This document shows positions 34,007 through 42,879 of a stretch of 64,000 bases of DNA, piece by piece. Position numbers and translations under genes: made by a program. The notes beneath the pieces were generated by a model that was not told the DNA's origin, ran no database searches, and saw nothing but the letters and a program-made list of their open reading frames with translations. Source of the stretch: Salinisphaera aquimarina (GTDB lineage: Bacteria > Pseudomonadota > Gammaproteobacteria > Nevskiales > Salinisphaeraceae); contig NZ_JBHRSS010000008.1 in the NCBI RefSeq assembly GCF_042643355.1, positions 434,001 to 498,000 on the forward strand, read 5' to 3'. Each line of letters starts with the position of its first letter. Positions within the stretch are counted from its first letter, which is position 1.

Positions 34007-35281
34007 TTACAGCCGACCGTCGGTATCCGACGCCGGGAACGCGTATTTGACATCGTAAACCACGTGCTCGGGCTTGCAGTACGCCCGAATAGCGGCGATG
34101 CCCGCCTGCTGGAACTCCCGGTGCCCGACCGCGATGATTGCCGCGTCGTAGGCACCCTGCTCCGGCGTTTCCACCAGCGGCAGGCCGTATTCCCGTTCGA
34201 CCTCTTCAGCATCGGCCCACGGATCATAAATATCGACTTCGACATCCATGGTCATCAGCTCACGCGCAATATCGACGACACGCGTATTACGAATATCGGG
34301 GCAGTTCTCCTTGAACGTGACGCCCATCAACAGCACCCGCGCACCGTTGACCTGCAGGCGCCGCTGCAGCATCAGAAGAACCAGTTCGTGGGTGATATAC
34401 CGGCCCATGCCATCGTTGATACGGCGCCCGGCCAGAATCATTTCAGGGTGATATCCCACGGACTGTGCCTTGTAGGTGAGATAGTAAGGGTCCACGCCGA
34501 TGCAATGGCCGCCGACCAGGCCGGGGCGAAACGGCAAGAAGTTCCATTTCGTGCCCGCCGCCTGCAGCACCTCTTCAGTATCGATATGCAGGCGCGAGAA
34601 TATCTTCGACAGCTCGTTGACCAGCGCGACATTGATATCGCGCTGGATGTTCTCGATCACCTTGGCCGCCTCGGCCACCTTGATGCTCGAGGCGCGGTGA
34701 ATACCCGCAGGCACGATCTCGCCGTACAGTTCGGCCAGGAAGTCGCCGATTTCAATGGTCGACCCGGCCACCACCTTGGTAATGGTCGCCAGCCGGTGTT
34801 CCTTGTCGCCAGGGTTGGCGCGCTCCGGGCTATAACCCAGATAGAAATCCTCGTTGAAGCGCAGACCCGAGATCTCCTCCAGCAGCGGCCGGCACACTTC
34901 TTCCGTGGCACCCGGATAGACCGTGGATTCGTAGACAACGATATCGCCGGCTCGCAGGTGCGGGGCCAGCGTCCTGGTTGCCGCAATGACGGGGCCGAAA
35001 TCCGGCACCCGCGATTCCGTCACCGGCGTCGGCACGGCGACGACATATACGTTGCAAGCCTCGAGCTGCGACGTATCCGACGAGAACCGCAGATGCGACG
35101 CGGCAGTCAACTCCTCGGGCGAGACCTCGCGGGTGAAATCGTGCCCGGCATTCAATTCCTCGATACGCCGCTCGTTGATATCGAAGCCAAGCGTTTCTCT
35201 AAGTCCGCCGAATGCCACAGCCAGTGGCAAGCCAACATAGCCCAGCCCCATTACCGCAACGCGGGTATCGTCGTTCACCAC
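34007..35281 (-). CDS. tviB: Nucleotide-sugar 6-dehydrogenase, TviB/WbpO type
   Basis: A 424-aa UDP-glucose/GDP-mannose dehydrogenase family enzyme. The NAD site is VMGLGYVGLPLAVAFG, the catalytic cysteine is Cys260 in GGHCIGVDPYYL, and KVIENIQRDINVALVNEL and GVTFKENCPDIRNTRV are family motifs. The sequence resembles the TviB/VipA/WbpO group that oxidises UDP-GlcNAc or UDP-GalNAc to the uronic acid, rather than UDP-glucose dehydrogenase; exact substrate cannot be read. It probably supplies an acidic sugar to the Wzx/Wzy polysaccharide. Confidence 0.92.
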   Translation of the reverse strand: MVNDDTRVAVMGLGYVGLPLAVAFGGLRETLGFDINERRIEELNAGHDFTREVSPEELTAASHLRFSSDTSQLEACNVYVVAVPTPVTESRVPDFGPVIAATRTLAPHLRAGDIVVYESTVYPGATEEVCRPLLEEISGLRFNEDFYLGYSPERANPGDKEHRLATITKVVAGSTIEIGDFLAELYGEIVPAGIHRASSIKVAEAAKVIENIQRDINVALVNELSKIFSRLHIDTEEVLQAAGTKWNFLPFRPGLVGGHCIGVDPYYLTYKAQSVGYHPEMILAGRRINDGMGRYITHELVLLMLQRRLQVNGARVLLMGVTFKENCPDIRNTRVVDIARELMTMDVEVDIYDPWADAEEVEREYGLPLVETPEQGAYDAAIIAVGHREFQQAGIAAIRAYCKPEHVVYDVKYAFPASDTDGRL

Positions 35282-35395
35282 TGTTCTGCCTCTCGAATCG
35301 ATTGTCGAAAATCACGGGACGGCGAACCGGGTTATACCCGGCCGCACATCTGTTATGTGTTTGAATAGCGATACCAGTATCGCCGAGGACTGCCC

Positions 35396-37354
35396 CTACT
35401 GAAGCGAAACCACGTTCGGCCGAACGTGCTCATCCGGCACAAATGCTTCGGACTCGTCGGCGTTGCTGATCGCATCGTGATCGTCCGCCGCCGGACTGTA
35501 CTCCGATACGACCCGTTGCAATAACTGCTTCACGCGCCCGCGGCGCTGGCTTGTGGCGGCAGCGTCCATCTGCTTGAGCAACGGTACCAGTTCATCCCAC
35601 GGCAGATAGGATTCCTGCGCACAACCGATCTTGGAATGTTCGGTGCACAGCGAGGATTCACAGATCAGCAGCTCCTCATAGAGCTTTTCCCCGGGCCGAA
35701 GCCCAGTGAACACAATCTCGATGTCGCCGTCCGGATTATGTTCATCGCGATGCGTGAAGCCAGCAAGATGAATCATTCGCTTGGCCAGATCGAGGATGCG
35801 GATCGGCTCGCCCATATCGAGCACGAACACTTCCCCGCCCCGCGCCATCGCACCGGCCTGGATGACCAACTGCGAAGCTTCGGGGATAGTCATGAAGAAC
35901 CGCGTAATGTCCGGATGGGTCACCGTGATGGGACCACCATCGCCGATCTGTTGGCGAAAATGCGGCACCACCGAACCGGACGACCCGAGCACGTTGCCGA
36001 ATCGAACCATGGAAAATATACAGCCCGACTCACCCGCCAACGCCGCCTTGGCCGCCATCGCCTGAATCACCAGCTCCGATGCGCGTTTGGTCGCCCCCAT
36101 CACGTTGGTCGGTCGTACCGCCTTGTCCGTCGAGATCAGGATGAATCTCTCCACGCCGGCCGCCGCGGCCGCTTCCGCTACTCTCCGCGTACCCAGAACA
36201 TTATTACGCAACCCCGCGCCCACATTCTGCTCGACCAGCGGCACGTGCTTGTAGGCGGCCGCATGGTAAAGCGTCTGGACGTGAAAACGCCGAACAGCCA
36301 TGGAAACCAGTTCGGCATCCAGCACGCTTCCAAGAATCGCAGTGACGCGCATCTCCGAATTAGCGCCCGCGGCGCTGCGAATTTCGCGTTCTATGTGAAA
36401 CAGCGAGGATTCATTGACCTCGAACAGAACCAGATGCTCCGGCTCGAGGCACGCAATCTGTCGGCACAGCTCGCTGCCAATCGAACCGCCCGCGCCGGTC
36501 ACCATCACGGTGCGCCCGGTTATGGACTTCGATAAAAGCGCCTTATCCGGCGCGACCGGATCCCGCCCCAGCAGATCCTCGATTTCGATATCGCGAATAT
36601 CGCTGATCCGTGCCTTGCCAGACAGAATCTCGTGGAGAGCGGGCACGGTCTTCACCGTAACCGGGAAAGGCTCGAGCCAGTCGATCAGTTCCTTTTTACG
36701 ACGTCGCGACGCCGACGGCACGGCCAACAAGACGCTGGCAATTCGCCTCGACTCGATGAGCCCAGGCAACTCGTCCGTGGTAAACACGGGGAAGTCCGCC
36801 ACCATGGCACCCGCCAGGCCCGGCTTGTCGTCGACGAACCCGAGAACGCGACGGCGCCGATCCGGCGCAAGGCTCTGCGCAACCTGCACACCTGCATCAC
36901 CCGCGCCAAAGATCACCAGCCGTTCCGCATCGCGATCCGACCCGGTGCCCAGGAAATGGCGCGCGGTCAAACGCCCGGCGCCCAGGGCCAATGCCAACAG
37001 GAACCCGAAGTTAACGACCACGAGCGGCTGGAAAAGCGGCGCGGATACAAACAGGCCACCAAGCAGCAACAAGCCCACAACCAGCAGCGCCACCTTGGCA
37101 ATGTTGTATGCCGCCCGGATCGCGATATAGCGAATAACAGCGCTGTATAATCCGATGCGTACCGCACAAATCTGCGTGAGCAAAAGCACCAGGGGCAGTT
37201 GCCACCACGGGTCGATGATCGAAGGCAACGAAGTCGAATGCAGCAAGATTGCGACACAAGCCGCAGCAATAATATTCAACGCATCCGTCACAGCCATCAG
37301 CAGCCGCTTGACGGGCCTGGGTAACGCGATCAGTTGTTCTCGTAATTTCTTCAA
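35396..37354 (-). CDS. WbpM/PglF-like membrane UDP-sugar 4,6-dehydratase
   Basis: A 652-aa protein. Four N-terminal membrane helices (~15-125) are followed by a CoA-binding-like Rossmann domain (LVIFGAGDAGVQVAQSL) and a catalytic SDR domain with VTGAGGSIGSELCRQI, YHAAAYKHVPLVEQN and ISTDKAVRPTNVMGATKR. The last motif shows the Met-x3-Lys active site of the large dehydratases, replacing Tyr-x3-Lys. These enzymes turn UDP-GlcNAc into a 4-keto-6-deoxy intermediate. Together with the adjacent aminotransferase it should make a 4-amino-4,6-dideoxy-HexNAc, the usual first sugar for a PglC-like transferase. Confidence 0.95.
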   Translation of the reverse strand: MKKLREQLIALPRPVKRLLMAVTDALNIIAAACVAILLHSTSLPSIIDPWWQLPLVLLLTQICAVRIGLYSAVIRYIAIRAAYNIAKVALLVVGLLLLGGLFVSAPLFQPLVVVNFGFLLALALGAGRLTARHFLGTGSDRDAERLVIFGAGDAGVQVAQSLAPDRRRRVLGFVDDKPGLAGAMVADFPVFTTDELPGLIESRRIASVLLAVPSASRRRKKELIDWLEPFPVTVKTVPALHEILSGKARISDIRDIEIEDLLGRDPVAPDKALLSKSITGRTVMVTGAGGSIGSELCRQIACLEPEHLVLFEVNESSLFHIEREIRSAAGANSEMRVTAILGSVLDAELVSMAVRRFHVQTLYHAAAYKHVPLVEQNVGAGLRNNVLGTRRVAEAAAAAGVERFILISTDKAVRPTNVMGATKRASELVIQAMAAKAALAGESGCIFSMVRFGNVLGSSGSVVPHFRQQIGDGGPITVTHPDITRFFMTIPEASQLVIQAGAMARGGEVFVLDMGEPIRILDLAKRMIHLAGFTHRDEHNPDGDIEIVFTGLRPGEKLYEELLICESSLCTEHSKIGCAQESYLPWDELVPLLKQMDAAATSQRRGRVKQLLQRVVSEYSPAADDHDAISNADESEAFVPDEHVRPNVVSLQ

Positions 37355-37583
37355 TTGGCGCCCAACATATGGCTAGCCCCCGGTTCGAACGACACGCGAA
37401 CGCCTCCGCCAAGCCCCTCCTCAAGGTCAATGCATTCTAACGCTGTTGAACGTTTATGGGAATCTGCTCGAAAAACTACAGGATAGATCACAAGGCTAGA
37501 GAATAACCTGAGCCATGCTTTATCAATGCACTCAAGTCGTGTTCACAGACGCGGATCATGGCCCACAGACACGCCTATCGATC

Positions 37584-38771
37584 TTAAACCGTCTCTTTTA
37601 ACGAAGCTTCCCGCATCACGGCTTTAATCGCATCACAGGTGTGACGGATATTTTCATCACTCAGAGTCGGGTGCACCAGGAACATGAGACTCGTCTCCCC
37701 CAATTCCCGAGCATTGGCCAAAGCCGTTTCTGGGCGCCAGCCGGTTTGGTCGAATGCTCTCTCTCGATAGACCTCGGAACAGGATCCAGAGAAACAGGGA
37801 ACTCCCCGATCCACGATCGCGTTGAGCACACGATCCCGGTCCCATCCCTCGGCCAATGCCTCCGGCCTGACGAACACATAGCACTTATAAGCAGCGTGCC
37901 CTACTTCGTTGGGCACATGAGGGACACGCAAGGCGGAACACTCCGCAGCTGCTTGCCAGATACAGCGCGCATTCGCCTCGCGCGACTCGTGCCATTCAGG
38001 CATCCGCTGCAACTGTATGCGCCCAATAGCTGATTGCATTTCGGTCAATCGCCAATTCGTGCCGAATGACTCATGCAGCCACCGAAACCCCGGAGGATGT
38101 TCGCGCGCGTACACCGCGTCCCAACTCTTACCGTGGTCTTTATAGGCCCACATGCGTTTCCACAGGGCACTATCGCTTGTTGTCACCATGCCGCCTTCGC
38201 CACCGGTCGTCATGATTTTATCCTGGCAAAACGACCAACAGCCGACGTGACCCAACCCGCCGACCGATCGCCCGCGCCACGTCCCGCCGTGAGCTTGGGC
38301 GCAGTCTTCGATGACATAAAGCCCGTGTTTCTGGGCCAAGACGTTGATGGCGTCCATATCACAAGGCCAGCCGGCCAGATGCACGCAGATGATGGCCTTT
38401 GTTCGGGACGTCACAGCGGCGGCAACGGTATCGGCTGTAATATTCTGACTGTCGCGGTCTACGTCTGCGAAAACCGGAATAGCACCCGCCGTCACCACCG
38501 CCGAGATTGACGCTATAAAAGTTCGTGGAGTAACCACCACTTCGTCGCCGGGGCCTATACCAAGCCCTATCAACGCCAAATCCAGAGCCACAGTCCCATT
38601 CGCCACAGCGATGGCATGTCGTGTCCCGGAAAACGCAGCGAACTCCCGCTCGAAAGCGCGACCCTCTTGGCCCGTCCAATAGCTAACGCGACCCGATAAA
38701 AGCACACTTCGGGCGGCGTCGGCTTCTTCCTCACTGAAATCTGGCCAAGGGGCAAAAGGGCCATCAAGCAT
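37584..38771 (-). CDS. DegT/DnrJ/EryC1 family PLP aminotransferase
   Basis: A 395-aa sugar aminotransferase. The PLP pocket contains HAIAVANGTVALDLAL, EDCAQAHGG and the Schiff-base lysine Lys185 in FCQDKIMTTGGEGG; TNWRLTEMQSAIGRIQLQ is the family's substrate motif. It should aminate the 4-keto sugar made by the WbpM-like dehydratase. It is 230 bp from that gene and 8 nt from the sugar transferase stop downstream. Which hydroxyl or keto carbon is aminated is inference from neighbours. Confidence 0.93.
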   Translation of the reverse strand: MLDGPFAPWPDFSEEEADAARSVLLSGRVSYWTGQEGRAFEREFAAFSGTRHAIAVANGTVALDLALIGLGIGPGDEVVVTPRTFIASISAVVTAGAIPVFADVDRDSQNITADTVAAAVTSRTKAIICVHLAGWPCDMDAINVLAQKHGLYVIEDCAQAHGGTWRGRSVGGLGHVGCWSFCQDKIMTTGGEGGMVTTSDSALWKRMWAYKDHGKSWDAVYAREHPPGFRWLHESFGTNWRLTEMQSAIGRIQLQRMPEWHESREANARCIWQAAAECSALRVPHVPNEVGHAAYKCYVFVRPEALAEGWDRDRVLNAIVDRGVPCFSGSCSEVYRERAFDQTGWRPETALANARELGETSLMFLVHPTLSDENIRHTCDAIKAVMREASLKETV

Positions 38772-38779
38772 GCGTGCAC

Positions 38780-39427
38780 TCAGTCAAAAAGGGTTTGCCA
38801 GATGTAGCGCAAGTCGTCACGAAAGCGCCAGTTACGGATATATTCAAGATTGATCCGAACCTTGTCCGGGTAAATGATCTCGTCATTGTAGCGCTCCGGG
38901 CAGTCCTGCTCGGCGAGGATCGCTTCCTCGTCTCGGTAGGCCAGCGTTGCGGGTCCGGTGATGCCCGGGCGCACACTCAGCAGCAACTTTTCGTCGCCTT
39001 TCAGCTTGTCGGCATATCCCGGCACATCCGGCCGTGGGCCGACAAAGCTCATGTCGCCCTTGAGCACGTTCCAGAGCTGAGGCAGCTCGTCGAGCTTCGT
39101 CCGGCGCAGGAAACGCCCGACGCGCGTGATGCGCGGATCTCCGGCCCGGGTGATCGTGGTGCCCCGTTCCGGCGTGGGCCGCATCGTACGCAACTTGACC
39201 ACCGTGAAACGCCGTCCGCCGCGCCCTACCCGCTGCTGGGTGAAAAAACCGTTGGCGCCACTGTCCAGCGTCGCGGCCAACCATGCCGCGCCGATGAGCC
39301 AGAACGTCAACGTCAGCCCCAAGGCAGCCACAACCATATCGAATCCGCGCTTGCCGACAGCCTGCGTCCGCGACAGGCCGCCAGTCGGCGTGTCTCCTGA
39401 TCCGGTCACGGCCTCAGAGATAGCCAT
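38780..39427 (-). CDS. Initiating sugar transferase (PglC/WcaJ-type phosphoglycosyltransferase)
   Basis: A 215-aa monotopic phosphoglycosyltransferase that attaches the first sugar-1-phosphate to undecaprenyl phosphate. It has the N-terminal re-entrant hydrophobic segment (KRGFDMVVAALGLTLTFWLI), FFTQQRVGRGGRRFTVVKLR, the catalytic neighbourhood RRTKLDELPQLWNVLKGDMS and VGPRPDVPGYADK. ATG 39427 is chosen because homology starts at GKRGFD; the frame extends upstream within the sulfotransferase gene but without family sequence. It overlaps that gene by 14 nt. Small size suggests a PglC-like enzyme using an amino-dideoxy sugar. Confidence 0.93.
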   Translation of the reverse strand: MAISEAVTGSGDTPTGGLSRTQAVGKRGFDMVVAALGLTLTFWLIGAAWLAATLDSGANGFFTQQRVGRGGRRFTVVKLRTMRPTPERGTTITRAGDPRITRVGRFLRRTKLDELPQLWNVLKGDMSFVGPRPDVPGYADKLKGDEKLLLSVRPGITGPATLAYRDEEAILAEQDCPERYNDEIIYPDKVRINLEYIRNWRFRDDLRYIWQTLFD

Positions 39428-40274
39428 AGCGGCGCTGCGTGTCACCGACAAGCGTTTCGAGCTGGCGGATAGTGGCGTCGTCGAGCGCTGCACGCCCTTT
39501 GCCGATGCTCGTGCTCCGCACGTTCTCGACAACCGCGCGCTGGCGCTCTTTCGGGACGTCCCGGTCCAGAAAGCCCAGAATACGCTCGAGTGCCTGTTCG
39601 GGATGCCGTACGAAGTCCTCGTAGCCGATCTCCAGCCAACGCTGTTCCGGCATCCCGGCAAAAGCCGCTGCAGCCGAATCCACGCAGCGCTGCCATTGGA
39701 TGGCGCAGACCTCTGCCAGCGAATACTCGCGCTGCAACGCCTCCATATCGTCCAGCCGCGGCCCCCAGAAGGCGACGCGCTGCTCGCTGGAGAACAGGCG
39801 ATACAACCGGCTCCAGATATACCGCCCACCGTAGTAAGGCAAATCCATCGCGGGCACAAAGCGTGCCTTCTCGGCTAGATAACCAATATCCAGCGACGCC
39901 TTCCAGCGGCTCATGGCCGACCCCACGGCGTCGACACCGTCCCGGCGGATGAACAGGTACCGCGCCTGCGGCATCACCGCATCCACGAATGGAACGCGTA
40001 GCGAGTTGGCACACGTCTTTTCCACGACCACCTCAGCATCGTGGCGCCGCGCTACCCAGTCGAACCGCCGCGCGACATACGCCCGCACTGCCGGTGTAGC
40101 ACGCTCCACGGGCAAAGCGTCCGAGGGATAACGCACGTTGCGGTGGCGCCAGATGTAATTGATTTCGTCGCAGGGCCATGTCGACACGCCGTCAAGCGCG
40201 GTCAACACATCGCGCAGCATGTTGGTGCCGGAACGCGGCGCGCCGATGATGATCAGAGGTTGGTAACGCATCAA
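39414..40274 (-). CDS. Sulfotransferase family protein
   Basis: A 286-aa PAPS-dependent sulfotransferase-like enzyme. The 5'-phosphosulfate loop is IIGAPRSGTNML (residues 9-20) and the 3'-phosphate strand-helix is YLFIRRDGVDAVGSAMSRW. IQWQRC and LEIGYEDFVRHPEQALERIL follow as in the family. The likely substrate is a sugar of the locus polysaccharide or its lipid-linked repeat. It lies between the initiating transferase and a glycosyltransferase, with the PAPS-forming kinase CysC at the far end of the locus. Confidence 0.9.
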   Translation of the reverse strand: MMRYQPLIIIGAPRSGTNMLRDVLTALDGVSTWPCDEINYIWRHRNVRYPSDALPVERATPAVRAYVARRFDWVARRHDAEVVVEKTCANSLRVPFVDAVMPQARYLFIRRDGVDAVGSAMSRWKASLDIGYLAEKARFVPAMDLPYYGGRYIWSRLYRLFSSEQRVAFWGPRLDDMEALQREYSLAEVCAIQWQRCVDSAAAAFAGMPEQRWLEIGYEDFVRHPEQALERILGFLDRDVPKERQRAVVENVRSTSIGKGRAALDDATIRQLETLVGDTQRRYGYL

Positions 40275-40277
40275 AAC

Positions 40278-41477
40278 CTATTCTGCAGCAATATCCACGC
40301 CGAGCTCCCGATACAAAGCGAGATGCTGCGCCTGGATAGAACGAATATCGAATTCGGCTTCCGCGAGACGTCGTGCTGCGGCGCCCATGCGTTCACGAAG
40401 CGGTTTATCGGCCAGCAAGCGCTCCACCGCCTCCGTCAGCGCATCCACACCTCGGTCAGGCACCAGCAAGCCGGTTTCTTCATGGCGGACCGCCTCACGC
40501 ACACCAGGCACGTCAAAGGCAACAACGGGCACGCCGCTAGCGGCGGCCTCCATAACTGCGCGCGGCACACCCTCTCTATACGATGGGAACAACATAAGAT
40601 ACGCATTTTGCAGCCGATCCGGAACGTCTGAGACGCGCCCGACATACTCGAACGCCGTTTGTTCATCCAGCCAACTCTGCGGCACCGCATCCGGATGTCC
40701 CGGATCTATTTCTCCCGCCCAGACAAACCGCACCTGCGGATACCGCTGGCACATACTTCGCGCCACTGAAGCGAATTCATGTACACCCTTTTGCCAAATG
40801 AGGCGGCCCAGCATTATTACCGTCAATCTATTTGCTGCAGGCTGTGGCATAGGTAACACAAACCGCCCCATGTCGACCCCGGATCCTACGACCAGCCGAC
40901 AATTGCTTTCTGACAACCACCCGCGCTTAAGAAACAAGGCTCGGTCGTCTCGGTTCTGAAAAATCGTTGCATCCGCACGGGGAAGCGCGAGGCCGTATCC
41001 CGCCCCTGCCAACCGGGCCACAAATCCACCGCGCACGAACGCATGACCAAGGCCCGTGATGGTGTTAAGTACGACAACACTGCTGCCGAGCGCCCGCCGG
41101 GCTGCTAGCGAGCCAAGAATCACCGGCTTAGCATTAAAATGATGCACCACGCATGGTTGCCATTCGCTGTAAATTTTGAGCAGTCGCCTATACGCAATTA
41201 CATCCGCGGCCACTGATGCCCCACCCCGATTGAACAGCACACGCTCAATGCGAACACCAGCGTCCACCAGAGCTAGACTCTCCTTATCCTCAGATGTCGC
41301 TATGACGACACTCCATCCTGAGTCGATGAAATGCTTTATAAGCGAAGCACGTGAACTAGTTAATGCGTAACCCCTATTCGCGACGAAAACGATACAGGGC
41401 TCATTAGCAGACCGAATCACGCAGTCACCCTTGCCGTATCCCGCGATACTTTTGCGTGACACTATGGCCTCTCCCAT
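40278..41477 (-). CDS. GT4-family glycosyltransferase
   Basis: About 399 aa, GT-B fold. Motifs include NRGYALTSSRASLIKHFIDS and VVHHFNAKPVILGSLAARRA in the acceptor half. The donor half has IMLGRLIWQKGVHEFASVAR and the E-x7-E motif PSYREGVPRAVMEAAASGVP. The N-terminal sequence resembles PglA/WbpL-partner type transferases that add a second HexNAc, but donor and acceptor cannot be assigned. The start is not well marked; ATG 41477 is preferred, and ATG 41552 is in frame. It ends 3 nt before the sulfotransferase start. Confidence 0.88.
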   Translation of the reverse strand: MGEAIVSRKSIAGYGKGDCVIRSANEPCIVFVANRGYALTSSRASLIKHFIDSGWSVVIATSEDKESLALVDAGVRIERVLFNRGGASVAADVIAYRRLLKIYSEWQPCVVHHFNAKPVILGSLAARRALGSSVVVLNTITGLGHAFVRGGFVARLAGAGYGLALPRADATIFQNRDDRALFLKRGWLSESNCRLVVGSGVDMGRFVLPMPQPAANRLTVIMLGRLIWQKGVHEFASVARSMCQRYPQVRFVWAGEIDPGHPDAVPQSWLDEQTAFEYVGRVSDVPDRLQNAYLMLFPSYREGVPRAVMEAAASGVPVVAFDVPGVREAVRHEETGLLVPDRGVDALTEAVERLLADKPLRERMGAAARRLAEAEFDIRSIQAQHLALYRELGVDIAAE

Positions 41478-41721
41478 AGCGAAGTGAAAAATACGGAATA
41501 CTCCAATTCCGGAGCAATTGGGTCCCGGCCGGACACGATTTCTCCAATACACGGCGGCCAGCTACTGACAACACTTGGCCACTTGTTTGGGAATATCATA
41601 GTTCTGCCCAACCCTATCGAAGAAAAATATAAAAAGCGTAGTCTACAATTACGGTGCTAGTTAGGCGCTAATAACATTGGCAGATAATTCAGCAAACTGA
41701 AAGCAACTCGGCGCCAACGGG

Positions 41722-42879
41722 TCAAGCTTTACGCACCTCCTGGGCAAGAAGACTTAAATACAGACCCGTGTACTTCTCGACGACGCCCCCCAGCGAATAA
41801 AATTTTTCTATTCGACATCGCGCCCGCTGACCCATCGCCCTGCGATCACTCCCTGTCATGGCCAGCATCGATTGCAAACAATTTAGAAAATCCGACGAAT
41901 CGTTCGCTTTGGCCAAAAGTCCCTCGTCACCAATAATAATCGCACTATCACCGACGTTTGTTGAAACGCAGGGAATACCGGTTGCCATCGCCTCAGCAAG
42001 CACATTAGGAAAAGCTTCGGAAAATGAACTCACGCAAAGCAAATCCATCGCGCACATCAACCGTGGAACATCGCTTCTTTCTCCTAAGAAATAGACACGG
42101 TCACGAACCGCCTTCGGTAGCAAATTCACTAATTTATCGTTGCCCGAATCAACACCTCGCCCCGCGAGGATCACGTGCACGTCTTTCCTGTCGCCAATGA
42201 TCTCAGCGACAGCTCGAAGAAATCCCTCATGGTTTTTAACGGGATGATATCGACCGACGTGACCAACAACTAGAGCCGAGTGGGGAATCGACAGCTCATC
42301 TCGAACATTAAAGTTATTTGCAGCGGAAGAAAAATGCACAGACATGTCGAACCCATTAGGAATAACAACCCCAGATTCAGGACGAAATCCAAATTTTTCG
42401 TGCTGGACATTGGATAACCGAGAATTATAGATAATTGTGGAAACCTCAGGCGACCAATATCGATTTGCACGGATCACCTGTCGCGTAAACAATTTCTCGT
42501 CCGCCAAATCATAAAGACTGTGCCGTACGTTCCATACCAGATGCGATTGATCGCGGGTCATTCGCCACGCTATTCGAGCAACAAAATTTCCGTGATACAT
42601 CCAGCCTTGAATAATATCTGGAGAAAATTCTTGCACGATATCGTAAAGGTCTTTTATAGCAAAAAAACTAGCAATCGGGTGACCCGCACCGAGAGCATCT
42701 ACCTGAACACCGACTTCCCGAATCTTCTCGCTGAATGCCCCATGGCTCTTTAACGAGACAACCCTGTTATCAAAAGAAGTCGCCAACCCGCCTTTCAATA
42801 CCCTATACAGGGCCTGCTCTGCGCCGCCTACCGCAAGGCTGCTAATTATATGTAGCACCTTAGGTCTCACGCTAACCAT
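41722..42879 (-). CDS. GT4-family glycosyltransferase
   Basis: A 385-aa GT-B glycosyltransferase. It shows HIISSLAVGGAEQALYRVL (GGAE loop), VVIPNGFDMSVH, VVGHVGRYHPVKNHEGFLRA and SSFSEAFPNVLAEAMATGIP, the E-x7-E donor motif. It adds a sugar to the lipid-linked repeat; donor unknown. Its start overlaps the wzy stop by 8 nt. About 245 bp separate it from the next glycosyltransferase; that gap is AT-rich and holds nothing recognised. The gene is less GC-rich than flanking housekeeping genes. Confidence 0.92.
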   Translation of the reverse strand: MVSVRPKVLHIISSLAVGGAEQALYRVLKGGLATSFDNRVVSLKSHGAFSEKIREVGVQVDALGAGHPIASFFAIKDLYDIVQEFSPDIIQGWMYHGNFVARIAWRMTRDQSHLVWNVRHSLYDLADEKLFTRQVIRANRYWSPEVSTIIYNSRLSNVQHEKFGFRPESGVVIPNGFDMSVHFSSAANNFNVRDELSIPHSALVVGHVGRYHPVKNHEGFLRAVAEIIGDRKDVHVILAGRGVDSGNDKLVNLLPKAVRDRVYFLGERSDVPRLMCAMDLLCVSSFSEAFPNVLAEAMATGIPCVSTNVGDSAIIIGDEGLLAKANDSSDFLNCLQSMLAMTGSDRRAMGQRARCRIEKFYSLGGVVEKYTGLYLSLLAQEVRKA

